Notes: generated by a model not told the origin, from the sequence alone. A DNA stretch of 64,000 bases from Bacteroidota bacterium (GCA_018829205.1 JAHJUE010000015.1:62001-126000), one strand, 5' to 3'. Positions 9,439-20,056 are shown, counted from the first letter of the stretch. Made by a program: numbers and translations.

Positions 9439-10163
9439 ATCATATAAAACCATACAGCAGCGTTTCAAAAATATATTCTCACCTTATGCGGTCAATTGAT
9501 TATAAAGATTGGGCTGAATATATTTTCGCTATTAATAATGAAATTAAAATTGAAAATGATTTTACTCTTGAGCTGGCAAGCGGCGACTGCAAGTTAGCTT
9601 ATTATTTAAAAGAATATTTCCCCAAAATTATATTGTCCGATATTTCAAATGAAATGCTTTTAATTCCCGAATTCAAACATGATTTAAAAGTATGCTGCGA
9701 TATGACAATTCCGCCGTTTAAGTATAAATTTCCATTTATTTTATCTGCCTTCGACAGCATAAATTATTTATTAAACGAAGTTCAATTGAATAAATTTTTC
9801 GGCGCTATATTTAATCTTTTAACCGACGAAGGAATTTTTACTTTTGATGCCAGTCTTGAAAACAACAGCATTAAAAATGAACGGAGATTAAACAGAAAAG
9901 GGAAGTTCAACGGAATTAAATATCAGCAGAAAAGTAAATATGATAATACAGATAAAATTCATTATAATTACTTCAGGATAATTTTAGATAACGGTCAAAT
10001 AATTGAAGAAATGCATAAGCAGCGTGTTTATAAATTTTTTGATTATTTTTCAATTATAGAAAATAACGGACTATTTGTTGAAAATTGTTACGATTCTTTT
10101 TCATTTGATGACGCGGATGAAAATTGCGATAGAGTACAATTTGTTGTAAAAAAACGGAATTAA
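9435..10163 (+). CDS. Class I SAM-dependent methyltransferase
   Basis: A Rossmann-type methyltransferase of 242 residues. The SAM-binding loop is degenerate but visible as LELASGDCKLAYYL (about residues 46-59), followed by the acidic LSDISNEML strand end and an AFDSINYLL segment corresponding to motif IV. Substrate is unknown. The start codon TTG at 9435 overlaps the pdxA stop as TTGA, indicating translational coupling; ftsE begins 2 bp after its stop. Confidence 0.75.
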   Translation: MNHIKPYSSVSKIYSHLMRSIDYKDWAEYIFAINNEIKIENDFTLELASGDCKLAYYLKEYFPKIILSDISNEMLLIPEFKHDLKVCCDMTIPPFKYKFPFILSAFDSINYLLNEVQLNKFFGAIFNLLTDEGIFTFDASLENNSIKNERRLNRKGKFNGIKYQQKSKYDNTDKIHYNYFRIILDNGQIIEEMHKQRVYKFFDYFSIIENNGLFVENCYDSFSFDDADENCDRVQFVVKKRN

Positions 10164-10165
10164 AA

Positions 10166-10837
10166 ATGCTTACCTTCAGCAATGTTGAATTTAATTATAC
10201 TACACAGCCTGTATTCAGCAGCTTAAATCTTCATGTTGAACCGGGTGATTTTATTTTCCTTATAGGAAAAAGCGGAGTAGGAAAAACTACGTTTCTTCAA
10301 TTAATTTATATGAATCTTCTTCCGCAAGGCGGTTATGTAGAAGTCGCGGGTTATAATTCGGAAACAGTTAAATCAAAAGACCTTCCGTTTCTAAGAAGAA
10401 AAATTGGAGTTGTATTTCAGGATTTTAAGCTGCTTGAAGATAGAAATGTATTTGAAAATCTGGCCTTTGTACTGCGGGTTACGGGAACCCCGTCACGTTT
10501 GGTTAAAAGGAAGGTAATACATGCACTTTCGGATGTGGGCCTTTCAAATAAACAGAATAATATGCCTCACCAGTTAAGCGGTGGGGAAAAACAACGTGTA
10601 GCGATTGCGAGAGCGATTCTGAACGATCCTGCGTTAATACTTGCCGATGAGCCCACGGGAAACCTTGATCCGGAGACTTCGGATGAAATATTGGAAATAA
10701 TTAAAAAGATTAATTCGAGGGGAACATCTGTAATATTTGCTACTCATAATTATGAAATAGTAAAAAAAATTGACGCGAGAATTATTAAACTTACCGATGG
10801 TAAAGCTGTTAAAGTTATTTTAAAAAAGAAATCGTAA
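10166..10837 (+). CDS. ftsE: Cell-division ABC transporter ATP-binding protein FtsE
   Basis: ATPase that, with FtsX, controls septal peptidoglycan hydrolases. Walker A is GKSGVGKT (34-41), the Q-loop is [10 protein letters not shown], the ABC signature is LSGGEKQR (about 140-147) and Walker B is [12 protein letters not shown]. Length of 223 residues and the DFKLL Q-loop context fit FtsE better than LolD. No ftsX follows here: the next gene, adk, is on the other strand with no spacing, so ftsX must lie elsewhere if present. Confidence 0.85.
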   Translation: MLTFSNVEFNYTTQPVFSSLNLHVEPGDFIFLIGKSGVGKTTFLQLIYMNLLPQGGYVEVAGYNSETVKSKDLPFLRRKIGVVFQDFKLLEDRNVFENLAFVLRVTGTPSRLVKRKVIHALSDVGLSNKQNNMPHQLSGGEKQRVAIARAILNDPALILADEPTGNLDPETSDEILEIIKKINSRGTSVIFATHNYEIVKKIDARIIKLTDGKAVKVILKKKS

Positions 10838-11494
10838 TTACTGCGTTTTGCATTTGGCCAAAGCTTTTAATATTCTATCTGAAACTTCATCAAGACTTCC
10901 AACGCCGCTTATAACTACCACGTAAGCTCTTTCTTTATAATAATGTATAACCGGTTCGGTAGTTTCTTTATAAACATTTAATCTTTTCTTAACAACTTCT
11001 TCTTCGTCATCTTTACGTTTGATTAATGTGTTTTTGGAATTACAAACCGGACAAACAGTAGTGTCTTTTAAATCACTTAAGCTTATTATGTTTTTGCAGT
11101 TTGAACATGCCAAACGGTTCGACAATCTTTCAATGATAATTTTAGGATCGACTTCAAGATGTATTAAACAGGGTTTGGGAATATTTAATTCTTCGAAAAT
11201 ATTTCCGAGTATTACAGCTTGATTTAAAGTCCGGGGAAAACCGTCAAGTATAAAACCATTTTTACACTTGTCTTCCATAAGAATTTCTTTTACAATCTGA
11301 CCCATCAAATCATCCGGAACAAGTTCTCCTTTATCAACTATTTCTTTTGCTTTTAAACCGACTTCCGTTCCGTGTGAAATTGCTTCTCTGAGCATATCTC
11401 CTGTAGAGATATGCGTAATGTTTAATTTTTTTGAAAGTATTTTTGCTTGAGTACCTTTGCCTACACCGGGTGAGCCTAAAAATATGATTTGCAT
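10838..11494 (-). CDS. adk: Adenylate kinase, zinc-type LID
   Basis: Interconverts ATP + AMP and 2 ADP. P-loop GSPGVGKGT (residues 7-15), the AMP-binding STGDMLR (about 30-36) and DGFPRT (about 84-89) are intact. The LID domain carries Cys130-x2-Cys133-x14-Cys148-x2-Cys151, the four-cysteine zinc site of long-type adenylate kinases. The length of 218 residues is normal. It is convergent with ftsE with no intergenic space, and 117 bp from tadA, which is on the same strand upstream. Confidence 0.96.
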   Translation of the reverse strand: MQIIFLGSPGVGKGTQAKILSKKLNITHISTGDMLREAISHGTEVGLKAKEIVDKGELVPDDLMGQIVKEILMEDKCKNGFILDGFPRTLNQAVILGNIFEELNIPKPCLIHLEVDPKIIIERLSNRLACSNCKNIISLSDLKDTTVCPVCNSKNTLIKRKDDEEEVVKKRLNVYKETTEPVIHYYKERAYVVVISGVGSLDEVSDRILKALAKCKTQ

Positions 11495-11611
11495 TATTAT
11501 TTCCCTAAAAGAAGAATGCTTGAATTAATTAGTAAGTCAAAAATAATATAATTCTAAACGAAAATTTAAGATTATAACTATAAATATCCAACAAAGTAAT
11601 TAAGAAAATAC

Positions 11612-12076
11612 TTATCTTTTTTCAGCGAAAAATTTCTTAAGCATTTCACTGCTTTCTTCTAAGTATATTCCCGAATATATATTTGGTTTATGATTATATT
11701 TATTATCGTCGGCGATACTATATAATGATCCGCAAGCTCCAAATTTGGGTTCAAATGCTCCAAAGTAAAGGTTTTTAATCCTTGCTAATAAAATAGCCCC
11801 TGTGCACATTACGCAAGGTTCCAATGTAACGTATAAATCGCATTCATCTAAAATTTTGGATTGAAGATGGTTGGCCGCGGATGTTATTGCGAGCATTTCT
11901 GCATGCGCGGTAGGATCTTTTAATGTTTCGGTAAGATTGTATCCTTTTCCTATAATGCGGTTGTTATGTACAACAACAGCTCCAATTGGAACTTCTTCTT
12001 TTTCTAATGCAGCTTCTGCTTCCTGAAGAGCGGCATACATAAATTTGTAAACGTGTTCGGGGAATAACAAATGCAA
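11612..12076 (-). CDS. tadA: tRNA-specific adenosine deaminase
   Basis: Deaminates the wobble adenosine to inosine in tRNA-Arg(ACG). The zinc/catalytic motif His58-Ala-Glu60 is in TAHAEML and the second zinc motif PCVMC (Pro87, Cys88, Cys91) lies in LEPCVMCTGAILLARI. ALQEA/EVPIGAVVV near the N-terminus is typical. The start used is TTG at 12076, just after an AAAGAG ribosome-binding-like sequence; an ATG at 12040 would give a protein 12 residues shorter and is also plausible. Confidence 0.92.
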   Translation of the reverse strand: MHLLFPEHVYKFMYAALQEAEAALEKEEVPIGAVVVHNNRIIGKGYNLTETLKDPTAHAEMLAITSAANHLQSKILDECDLYVTLEPCVMCTGAILLARIKNLYFGAFEPKFGACGSLYSIADDNKYNHKPNIYSGIYLEESSEMLKKFFAEKR

Positions 12077-12275
12077 CTCTTTTTAGTGAGTAACTGGAAT
12101 ACCAATTTAACATATAGAAAGAAACATTCAAAATTATAATAAGAATGCGTGTTTTCAAATACAATAAAATCATGAAAAGAAGTACTTATTGTATTTAATT
12201 TAGAAAATTCAGTATATTTAATCACTAAATCTTTTATATACTTACCGCTTTTTCATGCTATAACCGGAGAAATAT

Positions 12276-12968
12276 TTGAATAGAATTAAAATACTGTTAA
12301 TTGAAGATAATAGACTTTTACGTGACGGAATAGCGGCAATGCTGTCAAAACAACAGGATATGCGGGTTGTGGCGACTGTAAGCAACGGTGAAAATATTAT
12401 AACACTGATGGAAAAGTTGAAAGCAAACATTGTGCTGCTTGATCTTGGACTAAGAAATAGAAATAGTCTGCATCTTGTAAAATTAATTAGAAAAAGCTTT
12501 CATGATGCAAAAATAATCGTTATGGATCTTATTCCGCTTCAAACAGATGTTTTTGAATTTGTGCAGGCTGGTGTATCGGGATTTATTCTAAAAGATGCGA
12601 ATGTAGCAGATTTTTATAATACGATAAGAACAGTCTTTCAAGGCGCTCAGATTCTGCCTCCTAATTTAACAGGTACGCTTTTTTCTCAAATTGTTGATCA
12701 TGCCGTTAACGTGGCTACTCCTTCTGCAATAGCTGAGTCAGTTACAATGACCAAACGTGAAAAACAAGTGATAGAATTAATTGCCGACGGTTCCTCCAAT
12801 AAAGAAATAGCTCTAAAACTTCACCTTTCGCCCTATACAGTTAAGAGCCACGTTCATAACATACTCGAAAAATTAGCCCTTAACACCCGCGTTCAAATTG
12901 CAAAACACGCTCATCTTTCAAACGCTTACAAAATTGCTATTGATAATACCTCTTTATTGGATGATTGA
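12276..12968 (+). CDS. NarL/LuxR-type response regulator, paralogue 1
   Basis: Two-domain regulator of 230 residues: receiver (1-~120) with acidic pair Glu10-Asp11, phospho-acceptor Asp56 (LLDLGL) and Lys106; linker; and a LuxR/GerE helix-turn-helix (about 157-220, MTKREKQVIELIADG, SNKEIA, TVKSHVHNILEKL). The usual switch Thr/Ser is Asp84 (VMDL), and the usual MPGMDG after Asp56 is LRNRNS; two other paralogues in this window share these changes. Start is TTG at 12276 behind CCGGAG. No kinase is adjacent. A copy of the repeated promoter element begins 13 bp after its stop. Confidence 0.93.
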   Translation: MNRIKILLIEDNRLLRDGIAAMLSKQQDMRVVATVSNGENIITLMEKLKANIVLLDLGLRNRNSLHLVKLIRKSFHDAKIIVMDLIPLQTDVFEFVQAGVSGFILKDANVADFYNTIRTVFQGAQILPPNLTGTLFSQIVDHAVNVATPSAIAESVTMTKREKQVIELIADGSSNKEIALKLHLSPYTVKSHVHNILEKLALNTRVQIAKHAHLSNAYKIAIDNTSLLDD

Positions 12969-12981
12969 ATTTACCTGAATG

Positions 12982-13026
12982 CTCACCCAAAAGATGTAGT
13001 CCCTTTTTCATCCCTATGAACGATTG
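12982..13026 (+). promoter_or_regulatory. Shared promoter element, copy 1
   Basis: Core AAAAGATGTAGTCCCT plus TTTTCATCCC and terminal CGATTG, preceded by CTCACCC. GATG and CATC can pair across the T-rich loop. It lies 86 bp upstream of the radical SAM gene. A possible -7 box (TAATATTTG, 13039-13047) is present, but its spacing from TTG is shorter than in the best copies. Confidence 0.75.
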
Positions 13027-13111
13027 ATATTAAATTCCTAATATTTGATAATGTATATAGCTAAAAGCAAGAATTCTCTGAAATTGTTATACTATTTTCA
13101 TGGAGAGAAAA

Positions 13112-14596
13112 ATGAACATACTAATGGTATATCCGCAGTATCCCGATACTTTTTGGAGTTTTAAACATGCTCTTAAATTCGTTTCAAAAAAAGCAAGTTT
13201 TCCGCCCTTAGGTTTATTAACAGTAGCCTCAATGTTACCCGATGAATGGAATAAAAGATTAATTGATATGAATGTAAGTGAAATTTGTGACGAAGATATC
13301 CTTTGGGCGGATTATGTTTTTATTAGCGCGATGTCAATTCAAAGTGAATCGGCTAATGAAGTAATTGAAAAATGCAAAAAGTTAAACGCGAAAATTGTTG
13401 CAGGCGGACCTCTATTTACAAGCAGTTCCGAGTATTACGAAAGTATTGATCATCTTGTTCTTAATGAAGCTGAAATTACTCTTCCTCAATTTATAAAAGA
13501 TTTACATGATGGAAAACCTAAACGCAAATATGAATCAATTGATTGGGCTGATATTAAAAAAACTCCTTTACCAATGTGGGATCTTATATCGATAAATGAT
13601 TATACATCTATGAATCTTCAGTATTCGAGAGGGTGTCCTTTCGATTGTGACTTTTGCGATATCACTGTTTTATACGGAAGAAAACCTCGTACCAAAACCA
13701 AGGAACAAGTTATCGCCGAATTAGACGCATTATATTTTACGGGCTGGCGCGGATCTGTGTTCTTTGTTGACGACAACTTTATTGGAAATAAAACTAAACT
13801 TAAAAAAGAAATTCTTCCCGCAATAACCGCATGGATGGAGAAAAAGAAAAACCCGTTTTACCTTAATACCGAAGCGTCAATTAATCTCGCCGATGATGAG
13901 CAGCTTATGCATCAAATGGTAAAAGCCGGGTTTGAAGCCGTGTTTATTGGAATCGAATCGCCGAATGAAGAGAGCCTCATCGAATGTAATAAAACTCAAA
14001 ACAGCAACCGTAATTTGATTGCCAGCGTTAAGAAAATTCAAAATGAAGGACTAGAAGTGCAGGGAGGCTTTATTGTCGGGTTTGATAACGACCATCCTAA
14101 AATATTTGAGGAACTTACAAATTTTATTCAGCAAAGCGGGATTGTTACTGCAATGGTTGGATTGCTTAATGCACCCAAGGGTACAAAACTTGAAAAAAGA
14201 TTGTTGATCGAAGGCAGAATGCTGAAAGATTTTACAGGGAATAACACAGATTTTACAATTAATTTTATTCCTAAAATGGATTCCGACAAACTTCTTGCCG
14301 GTTATAAATCTATCTTAAAAACTATTTATTCCCCAAAATATTTTTATGAAAGAGTGATGAGTTTTATGAAAGATTTTGAACCGAAGAAAAAGAAAGTCTT
14401 CCACCTTAATCCTAATTACATAGCCGCTCTGTTTAAATCCATGTTCAAATTAGGAGTCGTTGGTGAAGAAAGAATTTATTATTGGAGATTATTTTTCTGG
14501 TCGTTATTCAGAAAACCCCGCCTGTTTTCGTTGGCAATACTGTTTACTATTTACGGATTCCATTTTAGGAAAATTTCCAACAGCTTTTATTCATAG
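13112..14596 (+). CDS. B12-binding-domain radical SAM protein
   Basis: N-terminal ~150 residues resemble a cobalamin-binding Rossmann domain (NILMVYPQYP, PPLGLLTVASMLP). The radical SAM core follows, with Cys175-x3-Cys179-x2-Cys182 (GCPFDCDFCD) and FVDDNFIGN. A C-terminal extension resembles the DUF4070 domain seen in hopanoid-2-methylase-like and related methyltransferases. The substrate is unknown, and no hopanoid genes are nearby. I chose ATG at 13112 because GGAGAG at 13102 is correctly spaced; an in-frame ATG at 13100 overlaps that site. Copy 1 of the shared promoter element lies upstream. Confidence 0.88.
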   Translation: MNILMVYPQYPDTFWSFKHALKFVSKKASFPPLGLLTVASMLPDEWNKRLIDMNVSEICDEDILWADYVFISAMSIQSESANEVIEKCKKLNAKIVAGGPLFTSSSEYYESIDHLVLNEAEITLPQFIKDLHDGKPKRKYESIDWADIKKTPLPMWDLISINDYTSMNLQYSRGCPFDCDFCDITVLYGRKPRTKTKEQVIAELDALYFTGWRGSVFFVDDNFIGNKTKLKKEILPAITAWMEKKKNPFYLNTEASINLADDEQLMHQMVKAGFEAVFIGIESPNEESLIECNKTQNSNRNLIASVKKIQNEGLEVQGGFIVGFDNDHPKIFEELTNFIQQSGIVTAMVGLLNAPKGTKLEKRLLIEGRMLKDFTGNNTDFTINFIPKMDSDKLLAGYKSILKTIYSPKYFYERVMSFMKDFEPKKKKVFHLNPNYIAALFKSMFKLGVVGEERIYYWRLFFWSLFRKPRLFSLAILFTIYGFHFRKISNSFYS

Positions 14597-14683
14597 ATAA
14601 TCCTCTTTTTTGTTGCAGAAAATCTATTCGCTGAAATGATAAACCGACAATGGATTATTAATATTTAACTGAGGGAGTGCAAG

Positions 14684-14806
14684 ATGGGAGACAATACATT
14701 TATAATTATAGTTTTTACGTTATTAACAATAGTTAATGTTATATGCACTATAATACTTTATCCTGGCTTGAGAGAATTGGTTAAGGAACTCAAACAAAAT
14801 TTTTAA
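14684..14806 (+). CDS. Small single-span membrane protein (40 aa)
   Basis: Starts at ATG behind GAGGGAGTGCAAG, a good ribosome-binding site. It encodes a 40-residue peptide with one hydrophobic helix (about residues 6-26) and a charged, helical C-terminal tail (LRELVKELKQNF). No family recognised. It sits alone between the radical SAM gene and the glycosyltransferase. Confidence 0.6.
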   Translation: MGDNTFIIIVFTLLTIVNVICTIILYPGLRELVKELKQNF

Positions 14807-14872
14807 AATAAATAATCTTTAAATATCACTTGAACTTATTCTACTCCAAAAACTAAGAAGGAGAAATACATT

Positions 14873-17158
14873 TTGAAAAAAAGGGACAAAAGTTCCACCA
14901 TCGACCGTATTGCCTTCATTGGGAATTATTTACCGCGTCAGTGCGGCATAGCGACGTTTACTACTGATTTGTGCGAAGCAATCGCCGCTCAATATACCGC
15001 CACAACTTGTATTGCGCTTCCGGTTAATGATGTCGAAGACGGGTATGCGTACCCTTCACGCGTTCGGTTTGAATTAATAGAAAAAGATTTAGAGTCCTAC
15101 CGCAGGGCGGCCGATTTTTTAAATATTAATAATGTTGATTTGGTTTGTCTTCAATTCGAGTATGGAATATTCGGAGGAAGAGCGGGAAGTTACATCCTTT
15201 CTATATTACGTGAATTGCGTATGCCGATTGTTACAACTTTGCACACAATACTTAAAAATCCAGATCAGGATCAGAGGAGGGTACTCGAAGAAGTTGCCGC
15301 TCTTTCAGATCGTTTAGTCGTAATGAGCGAAAAAGGCTCTACGTTTTTACAGGAAATTTATAATGTGTCGCCGGAAAAAATTGATATGATTCCTCACGGC
15401 ATACCTGATGTACCCTTTGTTGACCCGAGTTTTAACAAGGATTTATTCGGAGTTGAAGGCAAAACTGTATTACTTAGTTTTGGACTGCTCTCTACAAGTA
15501 AAGGAATCGAAACGGTTATTTCCGCTATGCCTAAAATAGTCGAGCGTTATCCCGAATGTGTATACATTGTTGTAGGAGCTACGCATCCGCAGGTAATTAA
15601 AAATGAAGGCGAAATTTATAGGCTATCTCTTCAATGGCTTGCTCAGCAGAAAGGAGTTGAAAGCAACGTAATATTTTATAACAGTTTTGTCAGCTCTGAA
15701 GAATTGATTGAGTTTATTAGCGCGGCCGATATTTATATTACTCCATATTTAAACGAAGCGCAGATAACATCCGGAACCTTGGCATATACGTTGGGAGCTG
15801 GTAAAGCGGTTATTTCTACGCCTTACTGGTATGCGCAGGAATTACTTTCCGACGGCAGAGGGGTACTTGTTCCTTTTAAAGATCCCGACGCATTGGCGGA
15901 ACAGGTCATTAATTTATTAGACAATGAATCCGAACGCCAGGCAATGCGGAAGCGTGCTTATATATTTGGCAGAACTATGATTTGGTCCGAAGTTGCGCAA
16001 CGTTATATGGAATGTTTTGAAAGAGCCCGTGCGGAGCGCCGACATTATATACCAGCGGGGATTATCTCAAAATCACTCGATAATTATCCAGGTGAACTGC
16101 CGACGTTAAAATTAAATCATTTAAAAAATATGACGGATTCTACCGGTATGTTGCAGCACGCCATATTTACCGTGCCTAATTATTCCCACGGTTACACTAC
16201 CGACGACAATGCGAGAGCACTATTAGTAAGTATTCTCTTAGATGAACTTGGCAGCGGCGAAAGCACGAAATTAACTTCTCGTTACCTGGCATTTCTTGTG
16301 TTTGCATTCAACGATAAAACAAAAAGATTTAGAAATTTTATGAACTACCAGCGTAATTGGCTGGAGAATTCAGGATCCGACGACAGCCATGGCCGTGCGC
16401 TTTTTGCTTTAGGCACTGTATTAAGTCATTCAAATAAACCTGCATTCAATAAAATGGCCGGTTGGCTCTTTGAGCAAACCTTACCTTCAATTCTTGGAAC
16501 TACAAGTCCGCGCGCATGGGCATTTGCATTGTTGGGAATTCATGAGTATTCACAAAAATATGCCGGCGACCGCAGGGCAGGTCAAGTTCGGGATGAGTTG
16601 GCCGAACGGCTGTTTCAACTATATCAAAAAAATAGTTCCGAAGATTGGCGCTGGTTCGAAAATGAGCTTTCATATTGCAACGCGGCTTTGCCTCACGCAT
16701 TACTCACTTGCGGTAAATCAATTTCTAACGATAATATGACTGATGCCGGGTTGGAATCTTTAAATTGGCTGGTCAATTTACATAGAGCGGATGCTGGGCA
16801 TTTTTTCCCTATAGGATCCAATGGTTTTTATCGAAAAGGGGGTGAGCGTGCCCGTTTTGATCAACAGCCTATTGAGGCTCAAGCAATGGTATCGGCTTGT
16901 TTAGAAGCGTTCAGAATTACGAATGATAAACGCTGGAACAAAGAAGCGCGCCGGGCATTTGAATGGTTTATAGGTCGAAATGATTTAAATCTTTCATTAT
17001 ATGATCCGACAACAGGCGGCTGCCGCGACGGTTTGCATTCGGACCGCTTAAATGAAAACCAAGGAGCAGAGTCAACTTTAGCATTTCTCCAATCTTTATT
17101 GGAATTGCGCTTAGCCGAACAGGCGCATTTATCAATGGAGGTTTTATTAAAAGTATAA
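14873..17158 (+). CDS. GT4-type glycosyltransferase fused to a glycosidase-like domain
   Basis: A 761-residue two-part protein. Residues ~10-390 are a GT-B, family-4-like glycosyltransferase: RQCGIATFTTDL at the acceptor side, TLHTIL, MIPHGIPD, LLSFGLLSTSKGIE and the EAQITSGTLAYTLGAGKAVISTPY donor-site segment. Residues ~400-761 form an alpha-helical, alpha/alpha-barrel-like domain with DDNARALL, NYQRNWLE, ENELSYCNAALPHALL and FDQQPIEAQA, of the kind seen in glycosidase-related proteins. Substrates are unknown. Start is TTG behind AGAAGGAG. It precedes phosphoketolase and may belong to a carbohydrate-storage or compatible-solute module, which is inference. Confidence 0.85.
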   Translation: MKKRDKSSTIDRIAFIGNYLPRQCGIATFTTDLCEAIAAQYTATTCIALPVNDVEDGYAYPSRVRFELIEKDLESYRRAADFLNINNVDLVCLQFEYGIFGGRAGSYILSILRELRMPIVTTLHTILKNPDQDQRRVLEEVAALSDRLVVMSEKGSTFLQEIYNVSPEKIDMIPHGIPDVPFVDPSFNKDLFGVEGKTVLLSFGLLSTSKGIETVISAMPKIVERYPECVYIVVGATHPQVIKNEGEIYRLSLQWLAQQKGVESNVIFYNSFVSSEELIEFISAADIYITPYLNEAQITSGTLAYTLGAGKAVISTPYWYAQELLSDGRGVLVPFKDPDALAEQVINLLDNESERQAMRKRAYIFGRTMIWSEVAQRYMECFERARAERRHYIPAGIISKSLDNYPGELPTLKLNHLKNMTDSTGMLQHAIFTVPNYSHGYTTDDNARALLVSILLDELGSGESTKLTSRYLAFLVFAFNDKTKRFRNFMNYQRNWLENSGSDDSHGRALFALGTVLSHSNKPAFNKMAGWLFEQTLPSILGTTSPRAWAFALLGIHEYSQKYAGDRRAGQVRDELAERLFQLYQKNSSEDWRWFENELSYCNAALPHALLTCGKSISNDNMTDAGLESLNWLVNLHRADAGHFFPIGSNGFYRKGGERARFDQQPIEAQAMVSACLEAFRITNDKRWNKEARRAFEWFIGRNDLNLSLYDPTTGGCRDGLHSDRLNENQGAESTLAFLQSLLELRLAEQAHLSMEVLLKV

Positions 17159-17309
17159 ATAAATTTAATAGAAGTGCTGCTATGTTTTATAAGTAACGTT
17201 TCTATTTCGATACTAATAACCAATCTTAGGATTCTGAATATAAGGGCTGACTTAGTTCTTAACAGAAAAAGCGAAATACCCTGGCGGTTGGATAAATAAT
17301 GGAGTAAAG

Positions 17310-17387
17310 ATGAATCGTAAAACTAATTCACCAATTGTAATAGCATTTATAATTATTGTAATTGTTCTTTTATATTTTTTCTTGTAA
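17310..17387 (+). CDS. Very small membrane peptide (25 aa)
   Basis: ATG behind GGAGTAAAG encodes a 25-residue peptide: seven polar/basic residues, then one uninterrupted hydrophobic helix to the end. The reading frame and ribosome-binding site look genuine, but such short ORFs can occur by chance. No family recognised. Confidence 0.45.
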   Translation: MNRKTNSPIVIAFIIIVIVLLYFFL

Positions 17388-17599
17388 AGAATAAGCTGTA
17401 ATAATTAATGCTGGGTTCGAGTTTATAATGCAGGTCGTTTTATTAGCTAAGAAAATTAAAAATACTAAAAATCTAAACAGTCTAATAAATGACTACGCAT
17501 ACGTTTAAGAAGCATTGACGTAAATTTATTGATAAAAATAGTTTAACAACCCGGATTCAATATACTCAACGCACCTGTTGTCAAGGAGAATACCGAATA

Positions 17600-20056
17600 A
17601 TGAAATCAAAGAAATTATCTGAAAAAGAAATTGAAAAAAAAGTATCAGAAGGTTTTAAAAATAACATTACGGTTAAGGTAAAAAAGGATGAAACAGCAGA
17701 TAAGCCGTTGCCAAAAGATCTATTGAAAAAGATGGACGCTTATTGGCGCGCCGCTAACTATCTCTCGGTTGGACAAATTTATCTTTATGATAATCCGCTT
17801 TTAAAAAAACCGCTTAAGATAGAACATATAAAACCAAGGTTGTTAGGGCATTTTGGCACTACATCAGGATTAAATTTTATTTATGTCCATTTGAATAGAA
17901 TAATTAAAAAGTATGATTTGAATATTATAAATATTACTGGCCCGGGACATGGGGCCCCTGGAATACTTGCTAATACATATCTTGAAGGAAGTTACAGTGA
18001 ATTCTATCCGAATATTACTCAAGATGAAGAAGGTATGAAAAAATTCTTTACTCAGTTTTCCTTTCCAGGAGGAATTCCAAGTCATACTTCACCCGATACT
18101 CCTGGTTCAATTCATGAGGGAGGAGAGCTTGGCTACTCTTTGTCACATGCATTTGGCGCCGCTTTCGATAATCCGGATTTAATTGTTGCTTGTGTAATTG
18201 GAGACGGTGAGGCCGAAACAGGTCCGCTTGCTACAAGCTGGCATTCAAACAAATTTCTAAATCCGGTTCATGATGGAGCTGTTTTGCCGATCTTACATTT
18301 AAATGGTTACAAGATTGCAGGACCAACTGTTTTAAGTCGAATAAGTCACGAAGAATTGGAACATCTTTTTATCGGTTACGGCTACAAACCTTACTTTGTT
18401 GAAGGGGATGATAACCAAAAACTTCATCAAAAATTAGCCGCGACTTTAGATAAGATAGTAAATGAGATTACAGAAATTCAAATTAAGGCGAGAAAATACG
18501 GATACAAAGAACGCCCATTATGGCCTATGATAATATTTCGTACTCTTAAAGGCTGGACTTGCCCAAAGATAGTTGATGGTTTGCCTATTGAAGGTACTTT
18601 TAGGGCGCACCAGGTACCGGTTACTGGCTTTGTAAATAATAGAAAGCATTTGAAAATTCTTGAAAATTGGATGAAGAGTTACAAGGTTGAAAAATTGTTT
18701 GATAAAAGCGGCAGACTTATTCCTGAACTTGCTGAATTAGCTCCTAAGGGCTCAAGAAGGATGGGTTCAAATCCGCATGCAAATGGAGGAATTCTTCTTA
18801 AAGAATTACGAATGCCGGATTTTCGTAATTATGCTTTAGATGTAACTAAACCGGGCGTTAGTGAAGGAGAAGCAACTCGAGTTCAAGGCAAGTTTATACG
18901 AGACGTCATAAAAATTAACGCTAATAACTTTCGCGTGTTCAGCCCTGATGAAACTGCATCAAACCGTTGGGGAGATGTGTTTGAAGCTACTAATCGTTGC
19001 TCTACTGCTGAAATTATTTCTATTGACGATCATATTTCACCTGATGGCCGTGTAATGGAAATGTTGAGCGAGCATCAATGCGAAGGCTGGCTCGAAGGTT
19101 ATTTACTTACAGGAAGGCACGGATTTTTATCATGTTACGAAGCGTTTATTCATATTATTGATTCAATGTTTAACCAGCATGCCAAGTGGCTTAAGGTTGC
19201 TCATGAAATTCCATGGAGAAACCCGGTCGCCTCATTGAATATTTTACTTTCATCCCATGTTTGGCGTCAGGACCATAATGGATTTAGTCATCAAGATCCC
19301 GGTTTTATAGATCTTGTCGTAAATAAGAAAGCGGAAACCGTACGTGTATATTTACCTCCTGATGCCAATACATTGTTATCGGTAACAGATCATTGTTTAC
19401 GCAGCCGCGACTATGTTAATGTAATTATCGCAGGTAAACAACCTGCATTGCAATGGATGGATATGGAAAGCGCAGTTAAACACTGCACTGCCGGTCTCGG
19501 TATATGGGAATGGGCAAGTAATGATATGGGCGTTGAACCGGATGTTGTTATGGCATGCTGCGGTGATGTCCCAACATTGGAAACATTAGCCGCAGTAGAA
19601 ATTCTTTATCAGAATTTCCCCGAGCTTAAAGTAAGGGTTATCAATGTAGTGGACCTGATGACATTACAACCGAAGAGCGAACACCCTCATGGACTCAATG
19701 ATAAAGATTTTGATTCGCTCTTTACTAATGATAAACATGTTATTTTCGCCTTTCACGGCTATCCATTGCTGATACATAGATTGACATACAGACGATCAAA
19801 CCAGGAGAGATTTCATGTGAGGGGATTTAAGGAAGAGGGAACTACTACTACTCCTTTTGATATGGTAGTATTAAATGAGCTTGACCGCTTTCATTTGGCA
19901 GGTGATGTAATTGACCGTGTAGAGGGTTTAGGTTCACGGGCAGCATATGTTAAACAATTTCTCCGGGATAAGTTATTGGATCATAAAAAATATATAAAAA
20001 AATATGGGCAAGATTTACCTGAAATACGAAACTGGAAATGGAGTAATGCAAAATGA
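17600..20056 (+). CDS. xfp: Phosphoketolase (Xfp family)
   Basis: Thiamine-diphosphate enzyme cleaving xylulose-5-phosphate (often also fructose-6-phosphate) with phosphate to acetyl-phosphate and a C3/C2 aldose phosphate. Family signatures are GPGHGAPG (about residues 114-121), [21 protein letters not shown], the ThDP motif GDGEAETGP (about 200-208), PDETASNRW and [14 protein letters not shown]. The length of 818 residues is normal. The first ~25 residues are a Lys-rich extension. Nearby class I aldolase suggests a carbon-flux module linking sugar phosphates to acetyl-phosphate. Confidence 0.96.
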   Translation: MKSKKLSEKEIEKKVSEGFKNNITVKVKKDETADKPLPKDLLKKMDAYWRAANYLSVGQIYLYDNPLLKKPLKIEHIKPRLLGHFGTTSGLNFIYVHLNRIIKKYDLNIINITGPGHGAPGILANTYLEGSYSEFYPNITQDEEGMKKFFTQFSFPGGIPSHTSPDTPGSIHEGGELGYSLSHAFGAAFDNPDLIVACVIGDGEAETGPLATSWHSNKFLNPVHDGAVLPILHLNGYKIAGPTVLSRISHEELEHLFIGYGYKPYFVEGDDNQKLHQKLAATLDKIVNEITEIQIKARKYGYKERPLWPMIIFRTLKGWTCPKIVDGLPIEGTFRAHQVPVTGFVNNRKHLKILENWMKSYKVEKLFDKSGRLIPELAELAPKGSRRMGSNPHANGGILLKELRMPDFRNYALDVTKPGVSEGEATRVQGKFIRDVIKINANNFRVFSPDETASNRWGDVFEATNRCSTAEIISIDDHISPDGRVMEMLSEHQCEGWLEGYLLTGRHGFLSCYEAFIHIIDSMFNQHAKWLKVAHEIPWRNPVASLNILLSSHVWRQDHNGFSHQDPGFIDLVVNKKAETVRVYLPPDANTLLSVTDHCLRSRDYVNVIIAGKQPALQWMDMESAVKHCTAGLGIWEWASNDMGVEPDVVMACCGDVPTLETLAAVEILYQNFPELKVRVINVVDLMTLQPKSEHPHGLNDKDFDSLFTNDKHVIFAFHGYPLLIHRLTYRRSNQERFHVRGFKEEGTTTTPFDMVVLNELDRFHLAGDVIDRVEGLGSRAAYVKQFLRDKLLDHKKYIKKYGQDLPEIRNWKWSNAK

